A stretch of DNA of 64,000 nucleotides from an uncultured Psychrosphaera sp. (GCF_947500655.1 NZ_CANMSK010000004.1:186001-250000), one strand, 5' to 3'. Shown: positions 6,746-16,457, numbered from the stretch's first letter. Numbers and translations: made by a program. The notes: generated by a model from the sequence alone, not told the origin.

Positions 6746-7801
6746 GTGGCAAAACAAAAGAAATTAACCAAATCTCAATCAAGACGAATTAAAGATAACC
6801 AAAGTAAGCGTATTGCTAAGGCAAAAGACAAAGGCTCTTCCACTGATAAAGTAGACGACTCTATGCTTGGTGAGCAACGTTTTGGTCAAGTGATCACTCG
6901 CTACGGCCAACATGCTGATGTGGAAAATACTGAAGGTGAACTTATCCGTTGTGACCTGCGCCGTGCTGTTGGCTCATTAGTTTGTGGGGACAAAGTTATT
7001 TGGCGTCCTTACAAAGTTTCAGACTCGGACTTTGGCGGTGTAATTGAAGCCGTTGAACCAAGAGAAAGTGTATTTGTTCGCCCAGATTTTTACGACGGTC
7101 TTAAACCGGTTGCCGCTAATATAGATCAAATCTTTATTGTTTCAGCCTTATTACCAGATTTAGCACCAAGTATTATTGACCGCTATTTAGTTGCGGTAGA
7201 ACAACTTGATATCACGCCTATCATTCTTATCAATAAAATTGATTTATTAGATGATGCCAATAAGGAAGCGGTTGATAAAACGGTCGAGCTATATAGAAGC
7301 ATTGGCTACCAAGTTCTAACTATGTCTGCCATTGAAGAACAAGGTATCGCGTCAGTCAGAGATTTATTAGTTGGCAAAACCAGTGTGTTTGTTGGTCAAT
7401 CTGGTGTGGGTAAATCATCTTTGGTTAATTCAATTTTGCCAGAGGTAAATATCTTAACCAAACAAGTGTCTGACAATAGTCGACTTGGTGTACACACAAC
7501 CACGGCATCAAGATTATATAGACTTGATAATGGCGGCTCTATTATCGACTCTCCTGGAGTGCGTGAATTTGCCATGTGGCATTTGGAAACAGAACAAATT
7601 TTATATGGTTTTATAGAATTTAGACCTTATTTAACTTTGTGTAAGTTTAGGGACTGTAAACATCAAAAAGATCCCGGCTGTGCATTACAAAAAGCGATTG
7701 CCGACGGTGAAGTTTCGCAGGAAAGATACAGCAGCTATAAACGCATATTACAAACCATTGATGAAATTACCTTACGTCATCAATCAAAAGAACCAAGTTA
7801 G
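6746..7801 (+). CDS. rsgA: Ribosome small-subunit-dependent GTPase A
   Basis: 351 residues, GTG start. RsgA checks late 30S subunit assembly and releases RbfA. The order is as in the family: a Lys-rich N-tail, an OB-fold at about 45-105, then the circularly permuted GTPase with NKID (G4) before GQSGVGKSSLVN (G1) and DSPG (G3). The C-terminal zinc finger is CKFRDCKH...C. It has orn divergent upstream and psd 114 bp downstream on the same strand, the conserved enterobacterial order. The ribosome site is weak. Confidence 0.95.
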   Translation: MAKQKKLTKSQSRRIKDNQSKRIAKAKDKGSSTDKVDDSMLGEQRFGQVITRYGQHADVENTEGELIRCDLRRAVGSLVCGDKVIWRPYKVSDSDFGGVIEAVEPRESVFVRPDFYDGLKPVAANIDQIFIVSALLPDLAPSIIDRYLVAVEQLDITPIILINKIDLLDDANKEAVDKTVELYRSIGYQVLTMSAIEEQGIASVRDLLVGKTSVFVGQSGVGKSSLVNSILPEVNILTKQVSDNSRLGVHTTTASRLYRLDNGGSIIDSPGVREFAMWHLETEQILYGFIEFRPYLTLCKFRDCKHQKDPGCALQKAIADGEVSQERYSSYKRILQTIDEITLRHQSKEPS

Positions 7802-7915
7802 AGTCGCTGACACTGACTGTTACAAACAATTGTTCATTGAACTTAATTGCTCAGGTACAATGGCAACAGAATAAATATAACGACAAGAATAAATTATATT
7901 CTTAAGGGTAAATAA

Positions 7916-8776
7916 GTGAATTTTGATAACTTAAAAATCGCGTTCCAATACGCGCTACCAAAACACGGTGTGTCTAAATTGGTTGGCTTTTTAGCAAGAG
8001 CTAAACTTGGCTTTGTTACAACTGGATTAATTAAAAGCTTTGTTAAAGCTTATGACATTAATATGGATGAAGCTAAACACTCAGACCCTGCATATTTCAA
8101 AACCTTTAATGACTTTTTCACCCGTGAATTAGCTGAAGGTGTTCGCCCAATAATTAAAGATGAAAACAAACTGGCCCACCCAGTTGATGGCGCTGTTAGC
8201 CAATTAGGTCCAATTAAAGACGGTACTTTGGTACAAGCTAAAAATCATTATTATTCAACTTTAGAATTAGTTGGTGGCGATCAAGCGATTGCAGACAAGT
8301 TTGAAGATGGTGACTTTGCCACTATCTACCTAGCGCCAAGTGATTACCACAGATTACATATGCCAGTTAAAGGTACATTAACAGACATGATTTATGTTCC
8401 TGGTGATGCGTTCTCAGTAAATCCGCTAACAGCAGCAAATGTACCAAACTTATTTGCTCGTAATGAACGTGTTGTTTGTATATTTGATACAGAAATTGGT
8501 CCAATGGCAATGGTACTGGTTGGTGCAACTATTGTTCGTAGTATTGAAACTGTATGGGAAGGAAATATTACGCCTCCACGCGGTACATTAAAGCAATGGA
8601 CATACCCAAGCGACGGTGACGACGCGATAGTATTAGACAAGGGCGAAGAAATGGGTCGCTTTAAACTAGGTTCAACTGTTGTTTGCTTATTTGGTAAAGA
8701 CAAAATTAAATTTGTTGAAGAGTTAACAGCTGGTTCAGTTACCCGTTTAGGCGAACATTTTGCTGACGTGGTATAA
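7916..8776 (+). CDS. psd: Phosphatidylserine decarboxylase proenzyme
   Basis: 286 residues, GTG start preceded by AAGGG. Psd converts phosphatidylserine to phosphatidylethanolamine at the inner membrane. It self-cleaves at a Gly-Ser bond in the LGST motif, here in [13 protein letters not shown] near residue 253, producing the pyruvoyl group. HPVDG (near 83) and YHRLHMP (near 145) are the other typical segments. Length and motifs are complete, so it should be active. It follows rsgA and probably shares its transcript. Confidence 0.95.
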   Translation: MNFDNLKIAFQYALPKHGVSKLVGFLARAKLGFVTTGLIKSFVKAYDINMDEAKHSDPAYFKTFNDFFTRELAEGVRPIIKDENKLAHPVDGAVSQLGPIKDGTLVQAKNHYYSTLELVGGDQAIADKFEDGDFATIYLAPSDYHRLHMPVKGTLTDMIYVPGDAFSVNPLTAANVPNLFARNERVVCIFDTEIGPMAMVLVGATIVRSIETVWEGNITPPRGTLKQWTYPSDGDDAIVLDKGEEMGRFKLGSTVVCLFGKDKIKFVEELTAGSVTRLGEHFADVV

Positions 8777-8810
8777 CATTAGTTAGTACAAATATGAGCG
8801 AATTAATTCA

Positions 8811-9710
8811 TTGAGCTTAAAACAGCTATTTACTGACCCGCATCCAATGGTCAAATTACACTTAGGAGTTATGCTTCTAGGTGTCTCTGGATTATTCGCT
8901 AAACTTATCCAACTTCCCGCATTAGATATTATTGCTTACCGTAGTTTATTAACCGTAGCTCTGTTGCTGGTAATATTACTGTTAAGTAAAAGTAAAATCC
9001 GCTTAAACTCATTTAAAGATTATAAAATTGCTCTGGCATTAGGCTTGTTAGCAGCTCTGCATTGGGTTACTTATTTTGCCAGTATACAAATGTCCTCAGT
9101 GGCTGTTGGTATGATCACGTTATTTACTTACCCTGTTTTAACCGTTTTATTAGAACCCCTTGTTCGCAAAAAGCTCCCCTCAGTTCGTGATATTTTAATT
9201 AGTGTCATTGTTACTTTTGGCATAAGCATGCTGTTCCCATCGTTGTGGAGTTCAGATGTTGCATTAACTGACGACTACTTACTTGGGATCATTTTAGGTG
9301 TTGTTTCAGCACTTGCGATGGCATTAAGAAATATCGGTATCCAGCACTATTTTACTGGCTATTCTGGTACTCAAAGCATGTTTTATCAGTTTTTAGTCAC
9401 CGCCGTTGTATTACTACCTTTTGTTGGCAATACGCCAATGGATGTATCGATGGAAAATTGGCAGCTACTTCTTTTATTAACTGCATTTTTCTCAGCGGCG
9501 CCTCATGTTTTATTTGCCTCTGCTATTAATAAGCTCTCGGCTAGAACGGCAGGGTTAATTGCTTATTTGCAGCCTTTATATGGCATTGCCTTAGGTTTTA
9601 TTATCCTTGCAGAAGTGCCAAAGCTAATGACATTATTAGGCGGCGTGATCATATTGTCGGCAGCGATATATGAAACTTATTTATCTAATAAGCAAGCCAA
9701 GAAACTATAA
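8811..9710 (+). CDS. DMT-superfamily (EamA) transporter
   Basis: 299 residues with about ten hydrophobic segments, arranged as two EamA repeats. The first repeat begins near GVSGLFAKLI and IIAYRSLLTVALLLVILL; the second begins near LGVVSALAMALRNIG and ends in LIAYLQPLYGIALGFIILAE. That last segment is typical of drug/metabolite exporters of the RhaT/RarD type. The open frame starts at a TTG; an ATG at 8847 (Met13) is an equally likely start, and neither has a clear ribosome site. It lies 34 bp after psd. The substrate cannot be predicted. Confidence 0.8.
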   Translation: MSLKQLFTDPHPMVKLHLGVMLLGVSGLFAKLIQLPALDIIAYRSLLTVALLLVILLLSKSKIRLNSFKDYKIALALGLLAALHWVTYFASIQMSSVAVGMITLFTYPVLTVLLEPLVRKKLPSVRDILISVIVTFGISMLFPSLWSSDVALTDDYLLGIILGVVSALAMALRNIGIQHYFTGYSGTQSMFYQFLVTAVVLLPFVGNTPMDVSMENWQLLLLLTAFFSAAPHVLFASAINKLSARTAGLIAYLQPLYGIALGFIILAEVPKLMTLLGGVIILSAAIYETYLSNKQAKKL

Positions 9711-9742
9711 TTCAACCTGAGATGATAAAGGTATAATATTAA

Positions 9743-10444
9743 ATGAAAATATTTGCTCACCGAGGCATTTCAGCTCACTTTCCTGAAAATAGCCAAACCG
9801 CTATTAGTCAATGCGATCCTAGCTTTATGGCTGGAGTGGAAATAGATCTGTTTCAATCTGGCAATCAATTTATTGTTATCCACGACAGGTGGCTAACGCG
9901 TTTATTTGATATTGATAAAAAAACCATAGATTTAACCAACGATGATATTACCAATATTATGGGTAAAGATGGCAAACCAATCCCAACATTGGAATGGCTA
10001 ATTGAAGAGTTGGCAGATAAGTCATTAATATTAAATATTGAATTAAAGAAGATCCAAAACGTTGACTTATTTTACAAAAAATTAAAACAGGCTTGTAACA
10101 GAGTAAACTTTCCAATGGAAAACATGCTTGTTTCGTCTTTTAACCATGTGTATTTAAAAAAATTACACACGTTAGATCCAAGTTTAAAACTGGGATTATT
10201 GCTAACCAACCGCCCTGTCGACATAAAAAAATACCTAACTCACTTTTCTGTATTCAGCATACATTTAGATATGGACTGCGTAAGCAAGTCATTTTTGAAC
10301 GAAGTAAAGACACTTGGTACTGAAGTTTATATTTTCACCATTGATCACACAAAAGAGATAAAATGGTGTTATCAGAATAAAGTAGATGGCATATTTGCTA
10401 ACGATCCCTTGCATGCGTTTAATGTGATTAATGATTTATCTTAG
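9743..10444 (+). CDS. Glycerophosphodiester phosphodiesterase family protein
   Basis: 233 residues with no signal peptide, so cytosolic like UgpQ. GDPD enzymes hydrolyse glycerophosphodiesters to glycerol-3-phosphate and an alcohol. The TIM-barrel motifs are present: HRG at residues 6-8, PENS at 14-17, EIDLF as the metal-binding E-x-D, and VIHD for the second catalytic His. LNIELK in the middle and FANDP at the end also fit. It follows the DMT transporter by 32 bp and sits two genes after psd, so a link to phospholipid turnover is plausible but only inferred. Confidence 0.87.
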   Translation: MKIFAHRGISAHFPENSQTAISQCDPSFMAGVEIDLFQSGNQFIVIHDRWLTRLFDIDKKTIDLTNDDITNIMGKDGKPIPTLEWLIEELADKSLILNIELKKIQNVDLFYKKLKQACNRVNFPMENMLVSSFNHVYLKKLHTLDPSLKLGLLLTNRPVDIKKYLTHFSVFSIHLDMDCVSKSFLNEVKTLGTEVYIFTIDHTKEIKWCYQNKVDGIFANDPLHAFNVINDLS

Positions 10445-10477
10445 TTAAAGTTCTAGCTGACACATATTTGCCAACGT

Positions 10478-11467
10478 TTACGCCCTGCTCACATCAAATG
10501 CGATGGCTTGGTTAATATGCGTTAAATTCTGTTTGAGCATAAACAAGCGATCAATTCCCACAGCAACACCTGCACAATCAGGTAAACCATTTTCAAGCGC
10601 CGCTAGCAAATTACTGTCTATTGGCTTTTTGGTTAATCCAGCTTGTACTCTTAACTCGTTGTCGGCGTTAAATCTGCGTAACTGCTCTTGATGATCTTGT
10701 AGTTCATAAAAACCATTTGCCAGCTCAACACCTTGATAATACAGCTCGAATCTATGTGCTACACGTGAGTCACTTTGGCATACTTTTGCTAAAGAAGCTT
10801 GAGACGCAGGAAAGTCATACACAAAACATGGAGTCCAATCGTCGCTTGAGTTTTCTCCTGTACCAGATCCTAAGCAAGGCTCTATCTTCATGCTAAACAA
10901 CCATTGCAATAAAGTATCAGGGTTTGTCTCTTGTTGTAGCCACTCATCGTCTGAGTGTTGGCTCACAATGGCTTTTAATTCAGTCAACTCGGTAGTTAAA
11001 GGATCAAAGTCTAAGTAGTCGATAAATGCTTGTTGGTAACTCAAATACGCTGCAGGCTTTGCGTTTATAGTAAATTGCAGTAACTCATCTAATTCTGCCA
11101 TTAGCTTTTTGTCATCAAAGTTAGGCCGATACCATTCAAGCATGGTGAATTCTGGGTTATGAAAACGTCCTGCGCTTTCATGGCGGAACGCTTTAGTGAT
11201 TTGGAAAATAGCACCACTGTCTGCAGCTAATAAACGTTTCATGGCAAACTCTGGCGAGGTTTGTAAAAAAAGAGATTTTTGCTTGCCTGTTACGTCAAAG
11301 TTAAATTGGGTATCAAACGCATCTAAGTGCAAGTCAGTCACTGTGTTGTTACTCAGCAGCGGTGTTTCTACTTCCCACACATCTTTACTCGCAAAAAATT
11401 GCCTAATGGCCGCAAGAAAATGAGAACGAGCTTTTAACGTTGAAATTGATGCTGAAGGTTGCCACAT
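10478..11467 (-). CDS. epmA: EF-P lysine aminoacylase EpmA
   Basis: 329 residues. EpmA (PoxA/GenX/YjeA) is a truncated class II lysyl-tRNA synthetase that attaches (R)-beta-lysine to elongation factor P. Visible class II motifs are motif 2 in FRHESAGRFHNPEFTMLEWY and motif 3 in GVAVGIDRLFML near the end. ELANGFYEL is also family-typical. It lacks the anticodon-binding domain, as expected for this length. Its substrate gene efp lies 128 bp upstream on the same strand, with a terminator between them, and the beta-lysine mutase gene epmB is divergent from efp. Confidence 0.95.
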   Translation of the reverse strand: MWQPSASISTLKARSHFLAAIRQFFASKDVWEVETPLLSNNTVTDLHLDAFDTQFNFDVTGKQKSLFLQTSPEFAMKRLLAADSGAIFQITKAFRHESAGRFHNPEFTMLEWYRPNFDDKKLMAELDELLQFTINAKPAAYLSYQQAFIDYLDFDPLTTELTELKAIVSQHSDDEWLQQETNPDTLLQWLFSMKIEPCLGSGTGENSSDDWTPCFVYDFPASQASLAKVCQSDSRVAHRFELYYQGVELANGFYELQDHQEQLRRFNADNELRVQAGLTKKPIDSNLLAALENGLPDCAGVAVGIDRLFMLKQNLTHINQAIAFDVSRA

Positions 11468-11527
11468 GTCATTCTATTCCAAATTAAGCATTAAAAACGC
11501 TTGAAAAAAACAGGGAGAGTATTTACT

Positions 11528-11556
11528 AAAAAGCCCGACATCGTCAGGCTTTTTTA
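11528..11556 (-). terminator. Terminator after efp
   Basis: AAAAGCC/GGCTTTT stem, T-rich on both strands. It lies 40 bp after the efp stop and separates efp from epmA. Confidence 0.75.
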
Positions 11557-11595
11557 TCACTCTAGTCACCATAAAACAGTGATTGTCGTTAACAA

Positions 11596-12165
11596 TTATT
11601 TTTGTACACGACCAACATAATCACCAGTACGAGTATCAACGCGTATTACTTCACCTGTTTGCACAAACAAAGGAACACGAACAACTGCGCCAGTTGATAA
11701 TGTAGCAGGTTTACCACCCGTTCCAGCAGTATCGCCTTTCAAGCCAGGATCTGTTTCTGTAATTTCTAACTCTACAAAGTTTGGAGGCGTAACCGCTATT
11801 GGGTTATTATTCCATAGTGTTAGAGTACAAACGTCGTTTTCAACTAACCATTTGATAGAATCTACAACTGCTTTTTCGTCGGCAGCTACTTGTTCAAATG
11901 TTTCGTTGTTCATGAAATGCCAGAATTCGCCATCGTTATATAAATAAGCTAGTTCGATATCCATAACGTCAGCGCCTTCAACAGATTCGCCAGACTTAAA
12001 CGTTTTCTCGATTACTTTACCACTAACAAGTTTACGAATTTTTACACGGTTAAAGGCTTGGCCTTTTCCCGGTTTTACATTTTCATTCTCAAGAATGTTA
12101 CAAGGCTCGCCGTCTATCATTAACTTAAGACCGGCTTTAAATTGGTTGGTGCTAAATGTTGCCAT
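11596..12165 (-). CDS. efp: Elongation factor P
   Basis: 189 residues. EF-P enters the ribosome next to the P site and rescues stalling at polyproline stretches. The modification loop has Lys34 in [10 protein letters not shown], the residue that receives beta-lysine in E. coli, so it matches the EpmA/EpmB pathway present on both sides. The three OB-like domains are full length, ending in [15 protein letters not shown] precedes the ATG. I see no epmC (the hydroxylase) in this window. Confidence 0.97.
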   Translation of the reverse strand: MATFSTNQFKAGLKLMIDGEPCNILENENVKPGKGQAFNRVKIRKLVSGKVIEKTFKSGESVEGADVMDIELAYLYNDGEFWHFMNNETFEQVAADEKAVVDSIKWLVENDVCTLTLWNNNPIAVTPPNFVELEITETDPGLKGDTAGTGGKPATLSTGAVVRVPLFVQTGEVIRVDTRTGDYVGRVQK

Positions 12166-12197
12166 TTCGCCCTCTAAAAATAATTAATATTATGTAA

Positions 12198-13211
12198 GTG
12201 ACCCGAATGATACATCAAGCTAACGTCCGTGTTGAGTCCCAATGGCAAAAAGAATTAAAACAAAGTTTCACTAAGCCTGAACTTTTGCTCGATCATCTTG
12301 GGTTTAATCCTGCTGATTTTAGCCAAGACATTGAGGCGCGCTCGTTATTCAACATGCGTGTGCCTGTGCATTTTGCCAATTTAATCCAGAAAAAAAACAT
12401 TAACGATCCGTTATTCAAACAGATATTTCCAAGCCAAGCTGAGTTTGAATCCTCCCCCGAGTACGTTACTGACCCTTTGTTGGAACAAAATAATACAACG
12501 CCTGGGTTATTGCATAAATACAAAAGCCGGGTGTTGATCATATTTAAAGGAGGTTGTGCGGTGAATTGTCGTTATTGCTTCCGCCGTCATTTTCCGTATG
12601 CGGACAATTCTGTTAATAAAAAACAACTGTTAACGCATTTAGAATATATAAAACAACATCCTGAAATAAATGAAGTCATTTTAAGTGGTGGCGATCCGCT
12701 TATGGCAGACGACAAGGCGATAGAATGGTTTTTAACACATGTGGGTGATATAAAACATGTTACACGCGTACGCATTCATACACGCCTTCCTGTTGTTATT
12801 CCAAGCCGTATTACTGATGACTTGTTAGCCATATTTAATACAGCGAGTTTCAAAGTGCTTATGGTGATGCATATTAACCATGAGAATGAGATCAGCGACG
12901 AGTTAAAAGCTGTTTGTAAAAAATTAAAGCAGGCTAATGTGACTTTGCTTAATCAGGCTGTTTTATTAAAAGAGGTGAATGACACCTTAACGGCGCAAGT
13001 AAATTTAAGTGAGTCGTTATTTGCAGCTGACATACTGCCTTATTATTTACATTTGTTGGATAAAGTAAGTGGAGCCATGCATTTTGATATTGCAGAAATT
13101 CAAGCAAAACAATTATACAGCGAAATGTTGGCAGAGCTGCCGGGATTTTTAATGCCTAAATTGGTGCGAGAAATAGGGGGAGAGCGGAGTAAAACTCCAA
13201 TCCTCCCCTAA
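12198..13211 (+). CDS. epmB: EF-P (R)-beta-lysine mutase EpmB
   Basis: 337 residues. EpmB (YjeK) is a radical-SAM, PLP-dependent lysine 2,3-aminomutase making the (R)-beta-lysine that EpmA attaches to EF-P. The cluster motif is CAVNCRYCFRRHF (C-x3-C-x2-C) near residue 119, and LSGGDPL and HTRLPVVIPSR are typical of KamA-like proteins. The frame opens with GTG at 12198; ATG three codons later (12207) is equally possible. It is divergent from efp with only 32 bp between, so their promoters must overlap. Confidence 0.95.
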   Translation: MTRMIHQANVRVESQWQKELKQSFTKPELLLDHLGFNPADFSQDIEARSLFNMRVPVHFANLIQKKNINDPLFKQIFPSQAEFESSPEYVTDPLLEQNNTTPGLLHKYKSRVLIIFKGGCAVNCRYCFRRHFPYADNSVNKKQLLTHLEYIKQHPEINEVILSGGDPLMADDKAIEWFLTHVGDIKHVTRVRIHTRLPVVIPSRITDDLLAIFNTASFKVLMVMHINHENEISDELKAVCKKLKQANVTLLNQAVLLKEVNDTLTAQVNLSESLFAADILPYYLHLLDKVSGAMHFDIAEIQAKQLYSEMLAELPGFLMPKLVREIGGERSKTPILP

Positions 13212-13234
13212 ACTCAAGGTCAAATTAATATTAA

Positions 13235-13444
13235 TTAAACACTAATATTAATGTTTTGACCTATAACGCCACCAGTACTTCCAACAGGGCTAGAGCTTGA
13301 AACTTGTGCTGTTGACGATAATAGCGCCAATGCAGCTTGTCCTTCCATCTCTTGTGCGCCTTTTGATAGGTTGGCCGCTAGTGCTTCCCCGCCTTGCATT
13401 GCGCTTGAGGTAACTTGTCCTGTACTTGAAGGTGATATTTGCAT
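13235..13444 (-). CDS. Small Ala/Ser-rich protein, possibly YjfB-like
   Basis: 69 residues rich in Ser, Ala, Gln and Gly. The tail reads GQNINISV, which resembles the end of YjfB-type 'putative motility' proteins, and the middle is helical (MEGQAALALLSS). Similarity is faint and from memory. A GGAGGCGTG ribosome site stands ahead of the ATG, which supports a real gene. It is convergent with epmB with 23 bp between the stops. Function unknown. Confidence 0.5.
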   Translation of the reverse strand: MQISPSSTGQVTSSAMQGGEALAANLSKGAQEMEGQAALALLSSTAQVSSSSPVGSTGGVIGQNINISV

Positions 13445-13590
13445 AACACGCCTCCTATATTTAAAAATTGGACTTTGTATTTATCTAAAGTAATACAGAA
13501 TCAAACCGATTCAAACAATGAATAGGTTAATTCGGTAAAGTTAAGGTAAAATACCCCATCAGTTTATCGGACAAAATTCAGAGATCTTAA

Positions 13591-13905
13591 GTGGAAAATA
13601 TATTAAACAGTTTAGAAGAAAATCTAAAAGAGCTATATCGTAAAGCAATCGATGCAGACAAACGATTAAACGACTTGAAAAAAAATGGCCAAGGTAAGTT
13701 TGGTGCAATATTCAAAGACACTGAGTTATTTGATGCCCAGTCCGACAAATTTATGCCATATTTGGAAGAAACCGCAGAACAGATATTAAACCTTAAAAAT
13801 TCAGAGAAAGATGCAGCTAGCTCAAAAAATGAAATTGAAAGCATAGTGAAAAAATTACATTTATTACACAAAACATTAGCTGAGCTAAAAACTGCGTTGA
13901 AGTAA
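13591..13905 (+). CDS. Small coiled-coil protein, possibly PriC-like
   Basis: 104 residues, GTG start. The sequence is charged and helical throughout. A central FKDTELFDAQSDKFMPYLEE followed by two helices recalls short PriC-type primosomal proteins, which help reload replication forks, where a FD..LF....L.PY pattern occurs. This is a weak resemblance. It is alone on the + strand between the small gene at 13235 and motX. An unrelated coiled-coil protein is an alternative. Confidence 0.45.
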   Translation: MENILNSLEENLKELYRKAIDADKRLNDLKKNGQGKFGAIFKDTELFDAQSDKFMPYLEETAEQILNLKNSEKDAASSKNEIESIVKKLHLLHKTLAELKTALK

Positions 13906-14001
13906 CAAGTTGTAAGTTAGCTGGTTCAAAAACCGGCTTAAAAGAATTTTAATATTGACTAGAAATTGCAAAGTAGCATTGGCTTTTACTGCAAAGTAAA
14001 G

Positions 14002-14793
14002 TTAATACGCTTTGCGCTTTGCTTTTTTAACCAACTTTGGACTCATACGTTGCGCTAGTTTAGCTAGTAAGTCTGCTGCTTCTGCATGTTGTTTTTGATC
14101 GGCAATAATGGCGTGATGTAACCAACGATATGAATTTTCAAAATCATACGGACTGCCAATATCGTCTAAATTCATTTGTACTAAATTAAGCTGTGCGCTT
14201 AAGTTCCCCAAAGATGCAGCTCGGTAAATCAAAAGATATGCTTTTTCTTGGTCTTTTTGTACAAAGCGCCCAACTTGGTAATAACGACCAAGTTGTTCAA
14301 TAGCTGGGATTAATCCTTGCTCAGAAGATTTTCTAATATAAAAAATACCAAGCTCTGCGTTTCGTTCAAAACACACGCCCCACGCTAGCATGTCACCATA
14401 TAGAAACTGATATGCAGGAATTTTTAATTTTACCGCTCTGTCAACAATATCGCGATTTAGTTGGCAACGATCGTCTTTTACTCGTTCTAAATGTTTATTG
14501 TTTTTGATCAGGTCGAGTAGTTCATCTTGTGAGTAAATTTGTACAGCTTGTAGTATTTCATTGCTAGCGGTTTCACTTTTTACCATTTCATCAGTGGCTT
14601 TATCTTTAGCTGCTGAGTCTTTTGCCACTTGCCCTTCGACAACTGGATCTTTAGCTGATTTATCTGTCACCTTTTTATCGACAACGGGCTCATCATTGAA
14701 GAAGCTCTCAGTAACTGAGCGTTCATTAGAAAGCGCTTCACTAGCAAAGCTAACGAAAGGTAAAACGAGTAACATGATTAAAAAGGCTTTCAT
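14002..14793 (-). CDS. motX: Sodium-type flagellar motor protein MotX
   Basis: 263 residues. MotX is a periplasmic protein of the T ring that, with MotY, anchors PomAB stators in Na+-driven polar flagella. The signal peptide covers residues 1-17. The region from about 92 on follows Vibrio MotX closely: QIYSQDELLDLIKNN, HLERVKDDRCQL, FLYGDMLAWGVC, and Sel1-type repeats such as QLGRYYQVGRFVQKD and LIYRAASLGNLSAQL. Residues 25-85 are an extra charged stretch rich in Lys, Asp, Val and Ala that I do not recall from Vibrio MotX. The gene stands alone, which is usual for motX. Confidence 0.9.
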   Translation of the reverse strand: MKAFLIMLLVLPFVSFASEALSNERSVTESFFNDEPVVDKKVTDKSAKDPVVEGQVAKDSAAKDKATDEMVKSETASNEILQAVQIYSQDELLDLIKNNKHLERVKDDRCQLNRDIVDRAVKLKIPAYQFLYGDMLAWGVCFERNAELGIFYIRKSSEQGLIPAIEQLGRYYQVGRFVQKDQEKAYLLIYRAASLGNLSAQLNLVQMNLDDIGSPYDFENSYRWLHHAIIADQKQHAEAADLLAKLAQRMSPKLVKKAKRKAY

Positions 14794-14878
14794 TCAATAT
14801 CCTAGAATTTATATACTTGCTTGTTTACTACAGTTTGTAACTATTGATAATTAACAAGCAAGTACTACGCCATAAGAC

Positions 14879-16228
14879 CTACAAGGCATTTTTTCTTAGC
14901 ATTGAATCTTTTATCGAAATACTTTTACGTACTTGTTTTTGACTTGATAACTTAGACGATGTAGCTGCAACGCTACATTGATCATTTGCTAAATAGCTTA
15001 ACCCTTCATTTAACATAGAGTCGCTATCATCGCCCCAATCTCCAGTGACCACATCATCCACAGAGCAATCGGCTGGTAATCCGTCAAAATAATCACCAAA
15101 GCCTACAGCATTTTCTGTTTGAAAATTAATAGCGAAGATAACATGATCACAAAGTAGCTCAGGGCTCATACCAATAGGCTTACCACAGGTAGTATCACCA
15201 ATAACAGTAACATCAATAAATGGTGACAGTGAGTTAATAACCAATTCACTGGAAGAGCAAGTTCCTTCCGTTGTTAATACCACTAGGCGGTCTAAATTAA
15301 GTTGTTCAATCCCCTCACCTAATGAAAAATAAACATCTGAGTTTTGATTACTTTGATTTTCATTGTAGTTAAAGGTAACAAATAATTCATCTTCAACATT
15401 ATCACCGGCAATTTGAGTGCTTAATTGATTGGCCGTTGTTATAACTCCACCGCCGTTATAACGTAAATCTAAGATCATCTCATCAACACCGTCGGTTTTA
15501 AATTTATCAAACGCGGTATTAAATTCATCTTGAGAACTTTCTTTAAAAGAGTCAAAAACCATATAGGCAACTTTTTTATCTTCTCCACCAATGGTTAGCT
15601 CTTTTGTTTCTGTCGCCATAACAGTATTGGCAGCAATAGATCCTTTGGAAAAATCGGCAACCACTTCAGTACCGCTTGGCTTTTCAAATGTAACGGTAAC
15701 TGTATAGCCATCTTCATTTGGCCCAAACTGCTCTGTCCAGGTTGTTGTCCCTGCATTTATTTGAGCAATTAAATCAGAAACTAAAGCATCACCAACCTTT
15801 GTAATAATATCGCCCCGTCTTAAACCATTTTGTGCCGCAGAGCCTTCATCAAATACATATAAAATTCTTAACCCAGTCTCATCTTCCGTCACTTGATGGC
15901 CAAAACCATAACCAAAAAATACTGAATTTGCATAGTCTTCATATTCTTTATAGGTTAATACAAAGCTAAAATGGTCTTTTTCATTACGTAAACCATATAG
16001 AGCCTCACTTAAAGAATCATAAGCATCAGGGTTAAAACTCTCTGGTAGCTCTTCATTCCATAAGTATTTCTCTTGCATCAGTTCAAATAATTGATTATTC
16101 GCATCAGAAACACTGCAAGACCCATTAAGACTATCGTTGACTGCAGACCCAACATCCAAGCTTGGTCCAGAGCATGAAATTGAAGAGAGGGCTGTAATGG
16201 CTAGTAAAAAACGTTTTGAGGTATTCAA
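14879..16228 (-). CDS. S41 family (C-terminal processing) peptidase lipoprotein
   Basis: 449 residues from the TTG at 16228. That start is chosen because AAAGGGATTTAC precedes it and gives a short lipoprotein signal ending SSISC; the open frame extends 14 codons further to another TTG inside an inverted repeat. An N-terminal helical part contains YLWNEELPESF, then a PDZ domain (about 95-185, with GSAAQNGLRRGDIITKVGD) and the S41 catalytic domain. The latter has MILDLRYNGGG, the likely nucleophile in GTCSSSELV and the Lys in TCGKPIGM. It is probably an outer-membrane-attached or periplasmic protease; the target is unknown. Confidence 0.85.
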   Translation of the reverse strand: MNTSKRFLLAITALSSISCSGPSLDVGSAVNDSLNGSCSVSDANNQLFELMQEKYLWNEELPESFNPDAYDSLSEALYGLRNEKDHFSFVLTYKEYEDYANSVFFGYGFGHQVTEDETGLRILYVFDEGSAAQNGLRRGDIITKVGDALVSDLIAQINAGTTTWTEQFGPNEDGYTVTVTFEKPSGTEVVADFSKGSIAANTVMATETKELTIGGEDKKVAYMVFDSFKESSQDEFNTAFDKFKTDGVDEMILDLRYNGGGVITTANQLSTQIAGDNVEDELFVTFNYNENQSNQNSDVYFSLGEGIEQLNLDRLVVLTTEGTCSSSELVINSLSPFIDVTVIGDTTCGKPIGMSPELLCDHVIFAINFQTENAVGFGDYFDGLPADCSVDDVVTGDWGDDSDSMLNEGLSYLANDQCSVAATSSKLSSQKQVRKSISIKDSMLRKNAL

Positions 16229-16250
16229 AGTAAATCCCTTTAGATATATG

Positions 16251-16306
16251 TCTAATACCAATTGAATCAATGAATTAGTTATTCATTAATTCAATTGGTA
16301 TAAATA
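16251..16306. repeat. Long inverted repeat of the ATACCAATTG family
   Basis: ATACCAATTGAAT ... ATTCAATTGGTAT form a near-perfect palindrome of about 55 bp just upstream of the S41 protease start. Shorter relatives occur at 6048-6066 and 19335-19362. This looks like a dispersed intergenic element of the genome; function unknown. Confidence 0.75.
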
Positions 16307-16378
16307 GTAAAAATTCATTTCAATACCATAATCTAAAACTTTTAGACTTTCCAGAGTTGATATAGTTATTTTAGGCAC

Positions 16379-16406
16379 AAAAAAACCGTCCTAGGACGGT
16401 TTTTTA
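16379..16406 (-). terminator. Terminator after purA
   Basis: ACCGTCC/GGACGGT stem with AT in the loop, flanked by A and T runs, 52 bp after the purA stop. Confidence 0.85.
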
Positions 16407-16457
16407 ATTTATTGAGTTGAGACTATCAAATAGCTGTAAACAATTGAGCTTAATTTT

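Noticed and set aside
13587..13871. 94-codon minus-strand frame opposite the PriC-like gene
   Set aside because: Phe/Ser-rich reverse complement of a Lys/Glu-rich helical gene; the + strand frame has the more natural composition.
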